Below are positions 22,801 through 34,800 of a stretch of 64,000 nucleotides of DNA, piece after piece; positions within the stretch are counted from its first letter, which is position 1; each line of letters starts with the position of its first letter. Source of the stretch: Symsagittifera roscoffensis (lineage: Eukaryota; Xenacoelomorpha; Acoela; Convolutidae). Where the stretch lies: positions 53,836,684 through 53,900,683 of the forward strand of contig NC_087064.1 in the NCBI RefSeq assembly GCF_963678635.1, read 5' to 3'. The notes under the pieces are model-generated. The model worked only from the letters and a program-made list of their open reading frames with translations, was not told the origin of the DNA and searched no databases. The translations under genes were made by a program, and so were the position numbers.

Positions 22801-25800
22801 AAGAGCAGCTTTTTTTTCAGTTGTTCACGCGAGGGCAGTAGGAAAAACATAAAAATATTTGGATGCTGGATTAGTAAAAATGCTGAAATAGGAACCCGAA
22901 GAAGAGAGCAGGTAGCAAACAGTGAAAACAAAACTACAGAACACCCTCCTTTCAATGCGACACCAAGAAAAATAGTTTAAAGCATGTGAAGAAAGTAGTG
23001 TCTTGTTTGGTGTTGTAGTACGCCCATGGAGAATAGGAGAAACCAAGGCCTTACAGAGGCTGACGGATAAATGGTACCGGCACATCTTTAGCAACAAAAA
23101 ACGGCTCCTCTGCAGGAGATGGAAAGGCTCCATTGGAAGCATGCAGGACAAGCTATTTGTCCTTGACACAGGTCTCTTCGGTGGAAGATAGAGACGAGAT
23201 GCTATAGGACCCGTTCTAAGAATACCCGAAGACAGAGCAACGTAGTGGGCCGTTCTTGGTTGGTTGTGTGATTTCAAAAAATTGCCACAAAAAAGGGGAG
23301 AAACACTCTGCGGTAATCTTTTTATAGAAATCGATAGAAGAGATGGACATTGAAAAATTGTTTCTAAGCAGCATATGGAAAGTTATTGAAAACCGCAATT
23401 TAAGAAAAATGTATCATTTGGAAAGATAAGAAAAGTTGAAGGGAAACAAAAAAACCTGAATGCGGATGTTGCACAGTTGCACGGATGTCGCTCGAATGAA
23501 CTCAAGATACACACGAAAAGAATACAAAAAAACCAAGCCCACTTTTGAACTGCAAATACTGCGAAAGAGAACTGAAAACCTATCATGCAAAAATCAATTA
23601 TAATAAGAAAGGCCAAAATCGACAAAGTCAAAGACATCGGCAAACAAAACCAGGATCTACAAAGCAAAAAACGATGATCACAGAGAAAGAGGGACAGAGC
23701 TACGAATAATTAGCGTATCATATAACAAAATTTAGCATCCACAAACTCCAAGATTGTGCATATAGCTGTACTGACTTGATGAAGCTTCGCTCACTGCGCT
23801 GAAAACATACTTCAAGAGCAAACGGTTTGCTATAGTTCCTTTTCTTATGCAAATGGTTTTTCGGTGGCAGGACAATCTACCCTATTCCAATCTACCCTAT
23901 ACTAATCTACCCTATACTAATCTGCCCTATATACCATAATGAGGTATCATAATGTAATCTTTCAAAGTCCTAATTAGAATCGGAAAGATACAGCACGTGT
24001 TAATTCATTTGAGTCTAAATTTTTGGACTCAATTTGAGTCTTTCACTTAAGGAAATTGTTCTAAAGACTAAATCGCAATTAGAGCCTCAAAATCTGAAAT
24101 TTATTTCAATTAACAAGTTTTAATCCCCAATTTTCAAAATCACGTACAAGAATGAAACCATAACTACGTCATTATATCAATTTTCTTTGGAATAACATCT
24201 ACTAAAATGAGTCAAATTTCTTGGGGTTCAATTAGCTCTTCCTTGCCGGTCGGCTATTAACCGGGCCCTCAATCGACAGAAGGTAAATGATAGACCCACG
24301 TTGCCTCCAATTGTCGACAGACATTTTGAAGTGCCAAAGCAACATGAGGATTTTTGCGTCTTCGATAGCGGCATTGAAGATCCAGAAAGGGTGTTGATTT
24401 TTGGAGATCGGGACAATATCCAGAGTTTGATATTACATCGAGATGTTTGGCTGTGTGATGGAACGTTCAAAGTTTGCCCGATTCAATTTTATCAACTCTA
24501 CACCATCCACATTCAACTCGCTGGCTTTTACCCCCCCTGCATTTATGCACTGTTGCTCAACAAAACAGAACACACTTACAAAAAGCTACTGAAGGGGTTA
24601 TCAGCCATCACCGAAAACACCTTCTCCCTCACCCCGCCCCCCAGTACCGCCTTGGCCTGGTACTGGGGGGTCTACCCCTCCTTTTGTGATCAACTAGTCA
24701 AACCCTCAGTAATTTTCGAATTTCATTCAAAATTTGACTTCTTGGTGATTTGATCTTTCGAGCTTTTGATTTTCAAACACAGGCATTATCCGCTACGCTA
24801 TGTCGACTTGATGTGCTATGACTTTTGTTTGTTTAAGAAATAGCCGCAACGCATTTCTATAGCAACATTGGATTAAAATTTCTGTTCGTTCATGCTTTGA
24901 ACTCTTTCCATTTTTAACGCGCAAGTTTTACGTTGCTTTGATATTTTGTTCACGTGCGTCAATTATTCTTTGATCATAATTAATGGTTCTTTGATTTGTT
25001 CGGAAATATACTGTTTCGGATTCTTCAAGAGGATGGGGTAAGTTTCAATTGCTTTAATTATAGGGTAGAATGGTATAGGGTAGATTGGTATAGGGTAGAT
25101 TGGTATGTAGGATAGAATAGTATAGGGTAGATTAGCATAGGGTAGATTGGAATAGGGTAGAATGTCATGGAACCGGTTTTTCTTTTCAGGCAGTTTACTG
25201 ATGACAATTTTTGATTTGAATCACTCTAAGTGTTTGTAATTTTTATATTTATTTCTGCAAAGTAATTTAAAAAATCAAACCGACGCTTAGAACTACTAAT
25301 GAGGTAAGTTTTAGCTGATTATTGACAAAAGAAAATTGTACAAAAAAATCTAAAATTTTGCGGATGAATTTGGGTTTTGTCTTCTGACTGGACAAAAATT
25401 CAAAAATTAGTACGAAAATCCGAAAAAACTTCTGCCTAATTTTTCAAAAATAATCGTGGTCGGAAGCTTCTACGCTACTTGTACTGTTTCCGGAAATTTT
25501 CATTCAGTTATTTTGCTTGAAAAATAGTTTGAAAAATATTGCTTATTTTTTAACTTCATGATTTGTATAGCAATTGGCGCGAAGCTCCATTATACCTCTG
25601 TGTCAAGTTTTTCTCAACTTTTGGTGAAATTCATGCTTCTCTGCTGCCAATTTGCCTCGTATATTGGGCGTCGTCAGTGACTAGCAAAAATGATATTACT
25701 ACGAGGCCAAACTGTGCAGTGGATAGGCGCGCAATTGGTGTCTGAAGTCATTGGGATCGAGAGACAAGTTTTTTTAACAAGTGTGTAACCTAGTTATAAC

Positions 25801-28800
25801 TAATGTTTTATCAGTACATTAGTTTTTTTGCGGATTCCGCCAGGAGCAATTTGCGGATTCTACTTACATTTTGCGGATTCCGCATTCAATTCGTGGATTG
25901 GGCTTACAGACACGCATAAAACAATTTGTTTGTGAATTCCACAAACTATTTCGGAAATTTTGTTACAGATTTTGCTAACTTTGTTGGAGATTCCGCAAAA
26001 ATGCCTCATTTTAGAGCAATTTTGAGCGCTACAGTGTTTATTTAATCATGGAAGCGAAAACAGCAAGTAAATAATCAAAGAAAAGTAGCAAAATTGCGGA
26101 TTCGTTACAAACCTCTCATCATTCAGTTGCATGATCCGCTCATCTTCACAATATACGCAGTTTGGCCTCGCAATGAATCTTTTTTGACGACGGCTTATTT
26201 CTCAAGAGTTACGAATAGTATCAATTAATAAATACATTATAGCTATTCCGTTACTTCAAAGAGGACAGCCCACGAACCTATTAGAGTTGAACATGACTGA
26301 ACTGATTTGATAAAACATCTCTTATTGCACTTCAAAGGTACTTCGCGAACCAACAGAATGCTTTAGTTTTTTTCTACTACTAATGGTTTATAGTTTCAGG
26401 TAGATATAGCATGTCAATCTAGAACTGATAATTTTTTGATTGAAAGATGACAAAAAACGAATGCACGAATTTAAAGCATCTTACTTTTTCGAATATCTTT
26501 GATCAATTTTGAAGCGAACCATTTTCACAAAATGGCCTCAAAGTAAAGAACAGGTCAACTTTGTCATTTGAAAAATAAGACCTTTTTGATCAGTTTTAAG
26601 CTCGCTTTAGCTCCATAAAACAAAAGTTTTTTTTTTCAATTTTTCATGAGGATTTGAAGTTGTATTAACTCTTCGACATTTTAAAATAAAGCTAACCTCC
26701 TCCATCTCGTCGGAAAAATAACGCGCCCCTGGATTCAATTATTTCCATTTTTAAGTGTAAACATTTTGTAAAAAATGACCTGCAGATTCCAAAAATTTAA
26801 ACTATTTTTTTAAAACGTCTTTCAAGTTGAACAACACGCGCTCTTTTGATTAATTAAATGCAGGGACAAAGCTGCGTTTTATAAGAGCATTGTTTCAACC
26901 AGCATGAAACCCTTAAAAATGCTTTGCTTTTATTTCATCATCATGTTTATACTCCAGGAAAAGTATCCATCAAACCACTGGAAGTCGTTGTCGGCAAACT
27001 TATAAAAACTAGGTTCTTTTATTTATATTGAAAGACCTGCAAAGTGAATGCAGAAAGCTTTTAATGTCACAATTTTAGGAACTCTTAATCAATCAAATGA
27101 TTTTGAGCTTTTTTTTCAAGAGATCACTCAATTTATCGGCCTGTTGAATGTAACTCCGACCATCTTTGTAGCAATCTCAGCTTTGATGCTTTCTCCAAAA
27201 ACTCAAAAATAAAGTGGCATTTGTAAAAATCTTTGAATAACAATTCAAATCTTTGATATTCAAAGGTAGCATAGGGTGATTTCAGCTCAAACTCGACTGA
27301 TTTTAGTAACACTTTAGTTAAAAAAGAAAATGGAAAAAAATTGTTTTCTCTTTTTCCTAGTATTTTTTTGTCTTTTTTAAAAGAAAACATATAAATAAAA
27401 CTGCAATAGTAGTATCCAGTTACTGTGCGTGCAATTAGCACAGACAATTTTGTTCACAAAAAAATCTTCTTAAGTTCTTGCCTCTTGAATTGGAGAAGAT
27501 ATCGAAACTACTGAAGTATTTCAGAAATTATAGCTAAGAGGCAGCTAAAAAACAACCGGAAAAGCTTTTTGGGCACTTTTTGGAAGGATTGGACTTGCAA
27601 TTTTTGGCTCACTCTCCCCCTTAAAGTTATAATATATTGGCTCCGAAGGCGCCTTCAAGAAAACTTTACGGGGTTCAGAAATGTCTTTTGTTATGCCGGC
27701 CGCATGAAATATGTTGTTTTTTGAAGTTTCCTTAAAACGCAACTTCTAATGAAAATCTTTAATGAATCATTTTACGTGTTGTAAACTCAAAATGGAAACA
27801 AGACTTCTCGTATCAGGGCGAAGCCCTGAATGTTCCGACTGCCTTTTAAGGTTTATGGAGCATCAGTAATAACATAAAAAATTAAATGAAATAAAATAAA
27901 ATGAACATTTTTTTTTCTAAAATTTGAAATTTTTTATGAAAATCATCCCCCCACACGCCATTTGAAGTACAAAAAAATAGATTTCGTTCTTTGTAACAAA
28001 TCAATTATGGCGAATAAGCTTCCTTCAACCAATTTGAAACGATTTATAAGACGGATTAAATCTCCGCTTACGCGTTAATAGCGCGAATTATATCGCGCGT
28101 TAATTGTCCCAAATTGGTCAAATTGGCCAAAATGGCAATCTTTAAACCCTCATAATTTTACGAAAAATGATAACAGGTGAAATATCTTTTCAAATATAAG
28201 CTCAGGACAACAATGGCTTTCGAATGATATAAAAAAATTCGTCAAAAATGGCTAGTTAAAAAGTCGAAACTTGTCTGAAGAAAAAAAAACCCACCCCGAG
28301 CACAAATATTCCATTTCTTTCGTATCGAAAGTCGGAACAAAAATTAAACCAGTCGCGGATCAAGCTTTGATCATGGGATAAAAGGTTTTTGTAGATGAAC
28401 GGTTTTCAATATCCGTTTTGATAGAATTTAAAAACGAAAGTAACGGAATATTTGTGCTCGGGGTGGATTTTTTTTCTTCAGACAAACATCGACTTTTTAG
28501 CAAGCCATTTTTGCATATCATTCGAAAGCTATTGTTGTCTTGAGCTTAAATTTGAAAAGATATTTCACCAGTGATCAATTTTCGTACAGTTATGGGGATT
28601 TGAAGGTTGCCATTTTGTGACAATTAACGCGCCATATATTTCGCGCTATTAACGCGTAAGCGGAGTTTTAATCATTGTTAGAAATCGTTACAAATTGGTC
28701 GAAGGGAGCTTATTTGCCATAATTGATTTGTTACTAGGAGCGAAATCTATCACTTTGTACTTTATATGGCGTGTGGGGGGATGATTTTCGCAAAAAGCTC

Positions 28801-31800
28801 AAACTATAAAAAATTATTATTAATTTTTAAATTTAGTTTTTCATGTTATTACTTTCTGGTCAAATCGAGGAAAAGTATACTAAATTTTTTTACTAAGTGA
28901 ACAATGGTCGATTCTTTTTATTTTGCGTCATTTCCATTTTTTATCTTGGAAAAAATCATGTGCGATATTTTTGCTCCTGTCCAGAAACTCCGCCTCGAAT
29001 AAAAGTTGAACCATTTGGTCCCACCACCAGCTTAATACAAGATAAAAGGGATAAGAAGTTGACTTTCTCATTCTATTTGTTTGAGATATAATTGTAAATT
29101 CCGGGTATTCTGAGATAATGCAAATTGCAATCTGGCATTACTTCGAAATCTCTCTGCAGAAAAAGTAAAGCTGCAGATATAAAAAGAAGTGCAAATAAAT
29201 CGATTTTCCTGTCTAAATAACAGAGGAACATAACAATCTGGTGTTTTTTTTCGTACAGAAATGAGTGATTGTTTAAGAGAAATGAAAAAAAGTCGAAGCC
29301 CTCGCAGTCGTGGTTGCCCAATAAAGTCCGAAAAAAATACTCTTATATTGTGTCAATCACCAATAATCTTTAGAACAGTAGATTTTGTTTCACCTTGATT
29401 GGAATAGATCAAGTGTGGTAGTGGTATTACATTTAAATCTTTCGAACAGTGATGCTGTTTCCAAAAACTTGTATCAGTTAGGGGTAAAAACTAGCTTGAA
29501 GTTTTCCGTTTTGGCATTAACTCCATTACTTAACGACACAAAATGTACGAAGGACTTCGTATCTGGTTATTTTTCGGACTTTCATAACGAAAGTAACGGA
29601 ATATGGCTTGTGGGGGGATAATTTTTACAAAAAATCTCAAATTTTATAAATTATTTTTTTTACATTCAAACCTTTTTAATGTTATTACTGCTACAAAGAC
29701 TTTAAAAGACATTCGGAACCTTCAGGGCTTCCAGCTGATACGAGCAGTTTTGTTGTTCCGACTTTCGTATCGAAAGTAACGGAATATTTGTGTTCGGGGT
29801 TGGTTTATTTTCATTCAGACCGACAATTAACGCTCGATATACTTCGTAAGCGGAGATTTAGTCCGTCTTCGAAATCGTTCCAAAATGGTTGAAGGAAGCT
29901 TATTTGCCCTAATTTGTTTGTTACTAGGAGCGAAAGCTATCACTTTGTACTTTATAGCGTGTGGGGTGATTATTTTCCTCAATTTATTTTTTAATTTTAA
30001 TTTTTCTATGTTATTTTAATTTTTTACAATTAGATTTCCATGTTAATACTGCTCCTTAGACCTAAAAAGGCGGTCGGAAAAATTGGGTACTTGCACTGAT
30101 ACGAGCAGGCTTGTTCTTTTGACTTTCGGAATGAAAGTAACGGAATATTTGTGCTCGGGTAGTTTTTTCATTCAGCCAGAAGTTTGACTTTTTAACCAGC
30201 CATTTTTGACAGAAATTTTTAATCAATCACAAGGTTTTGTTGTTTTGTGCCTATTTTTGAAAAAATTTTCTTTCCTGTGATTGTTTTTGGGTCATATTTT
30301 GGGGGGTTTAAAACTTGCCGTTTTGGTCAATTTGGGACAATTATTGCGCGACGTAAATCGCTTCGAATTGGTTGAAAGAAGCCTAATTACCATAATTGGT
30401 TTGACGGAAGGAGCGAAATATATCATTTTGTACTTTGTATAGCGTGTGGGGGGATGATTTTTACAAAAAATCTCTATTTTTTCTTTTAAAAAATTAATTT
30501 TTTTTTACATTGTTTTTTTTTTGTTATTTCTGCTCCATGGACCTCAAAATGCAGTCGGAACACGCATGGCTTCTCCTGAATACGAGCAGTCATGTTGTTC
30601 CGACTTTCGTAACGAAAATAACGGAATATTTGCTCTCGGGGTGGGTTTTTTTTTCTTCAGACAAATTTCGACCTTTTAATTAGCCATTTTTGACGGGATT
30701 TTTGTCTTTTGCCATATCATTCGAAATGTTTTGTTGTCTTGAGCTCAAATTTGAAATTTTTTTTACCTGTGATCATTTTTCATAAAGTTATGGAGATTTA
30801 AAGATTGCATTTTCGGCCAATTTGGGACAAATAACGCGCGATATATTTCGCGCTATCAACGCTTAAGCGGAGATTTAATCTGTCATTAAAATCGTTCCAC
30901 ATTGGTTAGAGGAAGTTTTTTTGCTAATCTGATTGGTTAATGGGAGCAAAATCTATCATCTTGTACTTTAAAGCGTGTGGGGGGATGATCCTTTTTTTTT
31001 ACATTTAATTTTCATGTTTTTTTTTAAAAACTTTTAGTGTTTCATGTTTTTACGCTCCATAGACCTTAAAAGGCAGTCGGAACATTCAGGGTCTCGCCCT
31101 GATACGAGCAGTCTTCTCTTTTTGTTGATGAGGTAAACTGATAGCCCTGTTCAGAAATATCTGATATACAGATTGAAAAAATTGAACTGGCGACGTCCGA
31201 TTACCTCTTGTTGTTGCATAATGATCTCACATAGTCTTTTTAGATCCCATTCAGCTTAAAAGCTCGCGATTTCAATATTTGAGTCACTCTACGAATACCA
31301 ACAGAAAAAGAGATATCCTATAAACTCCATCGCATCTTGCCAGAGACAAATGGGCTCAATTTCTAGATTAAATTAAATCCCTGAGTCCTAGGAATAGTGA
31401 CGACATTAAGAAGTGAATCGCTGGGATTAGGACATCAGAGCTGACTCAATATCTCAAAAGTCAATGAACTCTTGAAATCTGGACTTTCAATCTTCTGGTA
31501 TGTTCGGATTAATAGTACGATATGAACATGGTTTGGTGAAGTTATTGTTTTGTGCATGCTGTTTTCATTGTAATTCGTGTAATTCGTTGTTTTTATAATT
31601 ATTTTAAGGTTGAATTACTATATTGGGAACTGTTTAACTGATTCTCCCCTAATTTGGAAAAGATGGAAAAGGAGCAATATCTAGTACAGGGCAAGCAAAC
31701 TATATTGCTTGCCTTTTCATTGAAAATTGAAGGAAGATCACTTTTAAACGAAATCTTAATATTTTAAGGCTTCAAACCATAACAATTAGCTACGAAGCAA

Positions 31801-34800
31801 TTGTTTGAAAGAAGGAAATTAGATCAAAGGTCAGTCAGATTTGTGAATGATTTCGATTTCATAAAGCTTGCATGTTTTTTTTTGCTTTAAATGAACTAGC
31901 TTGTTTCCTTTTAATGGGAGTGATGTCTCAAAATTTTCTATTGAAATATAGCTCTCGAAGGTACTAGTATATTATAACTACGATTTGTTTTCAATGCTCC
32001 CTCGAGATTTAAATTGATACTTCAAAGAGAATGTTGACCCAATTCCCATAGTTAGATTGGTTAGATATCTTTTTACCTAATTAGACGCTTATCATAACCC
32101 GAGGATGGTTTGAAAAGCCAGGTTAAGGGATGTTTCCCCCCATAATCAAGGGATATTTTACATTTTAAGTAAATTGCTCTGCTGCTACTTTATCTGTGAA
32201 CCTAATCAGTACTTGATGACCAAAAATTGCAAGCGAAATATTTTAAATCATATATATTTTTAAAATCTCACGGGGCTCTGAAACGGCTTTCGTTATGCCG
32301 GCCGCATGAAATACATGTTGTTTTTTGAAGTTTGCTTAAAAGGCAACTTCTAATGAACGTTTTTAATGAATCATTTTACGTGTTGTAAAAATCAAAATGG
32401 AAAAATTTCAACCAACCGCGGATCAAGGTTTGATCATTGGAGAAAAGGTTTTGCATATAAATGGTTTTCAATATCCATTTTGGCAGAATTTATGTTTTTG
32501 AAATTTGGTTTTTTGTAGAAAAATTAGGATTAATCCATTCAAAAAAATGATGTCAGCTAAAATTATCCAGGAAACAATGGCCTTCCTGATAACTTTTAAT
32601 CAAAATTGTCAGCTCTGTCGTAGTTGAAAGTTAAATATGTAATTTTTCGCAAGATAAGAAACAACGGAAAAGTTTTGGTAAATATTTTCATATATCGATT
32701 GAAACTCAATTAAAATTTCTTTACTTGATATGTCACTCGAACTCATCTGTCGTTTATTTGATGTGGTCGCGTGAAAATTTTTTTTAGAACAACCAAGTAC
32801 AAACTTGTCGTCGGAAAAATTTAAATATGCATCAGTGCTTAATAACGATTTCCATCAAATAACGTATCTGCAACAAAAGTTCTTTACTGAGATGTAAAAT
32901 GAAAACAAGACTGCTCGTATATCAGGACAAAGCCCTGAGTGTTCTCACTGTCCCTTAACTTATATCGAATACTTTCGGGAAAAGAAAATATTGAATACCT
33001 AAAAATTTTGAATAATTTCAAAGTGCATGTCTGCTCAAAACAGTTCCATACAAAACAGTCCAATACAAAACAGTCCGAAAAAGTATGAAAAAGATCAAAA
33101 AAACAGCCCGATACAAAACAATCTGAAAAGCAGTCCAAGTAATAATTGTTTTAACAAGCCGGTAAGCCAAGAATTGTCCTTTGTTCAACAAACATAAAGC
33201 ACAGAATATTGACCGCCGCAGTCGCGCCAACGTGTTGCGAGCTTGCCAACAGAGGGTAGGACTAAATACGAAATTTAGAGCCAGTTCTCGTCGCGAGGCA
33301 GCGACGCGCGCGTAGCGCGCCCACCGGGGATCATAAACCGGAATTTTTGTATTGAACTGTTTTAAGCTTCATTTCATGATTTCTTGAACTATTTTGTATT
33401 GGACTGTTTTGTATGGGACTGTTTTGTATATGCACCATCAAAGTGTGAAACTTTGAGTCGTACGAAATTAATACGACCGATTAGCTAGCCTGAATTTAAT
33501 TTGGAATGATATTGTTTGTGCGGTATAATTCACCACGCATAAATAATCGCGTTACACACTCAGCTTGTATTCTTTCCAAACATGGCTTTTTTCAGGAAAT
33601 ATCTTTTCCTTGATTATCCATTTGATATGTTCTATTATCAATAACTATCCCTCGATGTATTGATTGAGGTATTGGTTCCATGATGTGTTAAGCAATATTT
33701 GGCAACAGAAAACGCACACAGCTCAAATGAAAATGAAAGTATTTAATTGAGTGTTACCTACAGAATCACTCAATCACATTTTTTCCATAGAAAGGTTTGA
33801 TGTTAAAACAATCAGCATCCAAGCTGCTAAAGTTTGGCAAAATTATTTCAGTCTAGGTTGAGAATAATTTAAAATTTTAACGATCTTTGTCTTTGCATAC
33901 CACAATGACGCAGTGAATTATCAAAATTTTTATTTCTAAGAACTTAGTTCGTTAATTTTGAGCTTTGATAAAATTGAAAAACTCAAATTTGGAAAATTTA
34001 ATTTGGGTTAATTGATCAGAAAAATTGATCGGACTTCTTTTTTCTAATGAAAAAATATTTACTTTGTACTTATTGAATGTTTATATTTTTGCAGCAAAAA
34101 AAAGAAAAAGTGATTGACAAATTTTCAACTAATCTTGCATTTTTGTTTCGAAGAAAACGGAATATTCATGGTCGGTGTGATTTTTTTATTCAGTAAATTT
34201 TCGAGATCGAAATATTAGTTTTCGACAAAATTTTTTATACCCCATTGAAGATATCGACTTCCTGAGTTCAAATGTGAAAAGATATTTTGCCTCCAATTAA
34301 TTTTTGTAAAATTCTGGGGTTTGAAAATTGCCAAATTGGCCATATTTTGGACTAAATTATGCTCGCTTTGAAGAGTTTATTCATGATGCTGAGAGCCTAA
34401 CGCGAATTATTTATGCGTGGCGAATTATCCTGCTCAACAAAATCGTTCCAAATTGAATTGAGGCTAGCTACTTGGTCGTATTAACTACGTACGACTCAAA
34501 ATTTTACACTTTGATATTGTCCAAAATGTAGGTTTTCAGTATTTTCATTTCCCAAAAACTATTTGATATGAATAAAAGGGACAGTCGGAACATTCAGGAC
34601 TTTGCCCTGATATACAAGCAGTCTTGTTTATCTTTAAAGATTGAACAAAAATTTCGAATAATCTTTTTTTTTGTAAGATTTAACAAAAAATTGTTGAAGC
34701 AAAAAATTTGCTAACGGGGGACTTAATATAGTTTTGGAAATCCAAAAAATATATTGTTTTAACGATGGTTGGTTGAAAGTGCAGATACGATCATCTCTGA

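Larger units (their letters stand above)
23863..25174 (+). mobile_element. Mutator-like (MULE) DNA transposon, 1312 bp, deleted derivative
   Basis: The ends are inverted: left GGTGGCAGGACAATCTACCC against right (complemented) GGTTCCATGACATTCTACCC, 16 of 20 matching. Both are followed by CTATTCCAATCTACCCTAT and further tandem units of about 15 bp. An identical 8-bp duplication (GGTTTTTC) flanks it on both sides; MULEs characteristically make 8-10 bp duplications. A transposase fragment lies inside in plus orientation. The element is too short for a complete MULE transposase, so it is an internally deleted copy. Confidence 0.85.

Noticed and set aside
22825-23277. 150-codon minus-strand frame
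   Set aside because: Lies antisense to LINE C-terminal sequence read on the plus strand; its own translation has no domain.
23855-25182. A 9-bp target duplication for the MULE
   Set aside because: The bases next to the 8-mer differ on both sides (T/C before, G/T after), so only 8 bp are supported.
29572-31115. CRISPR-like regularly spaced hairpin repeats
   Set aside because: The repeats are whole transposon units of unequal length in an animal genome; there are no short unique spacers or cas genes.
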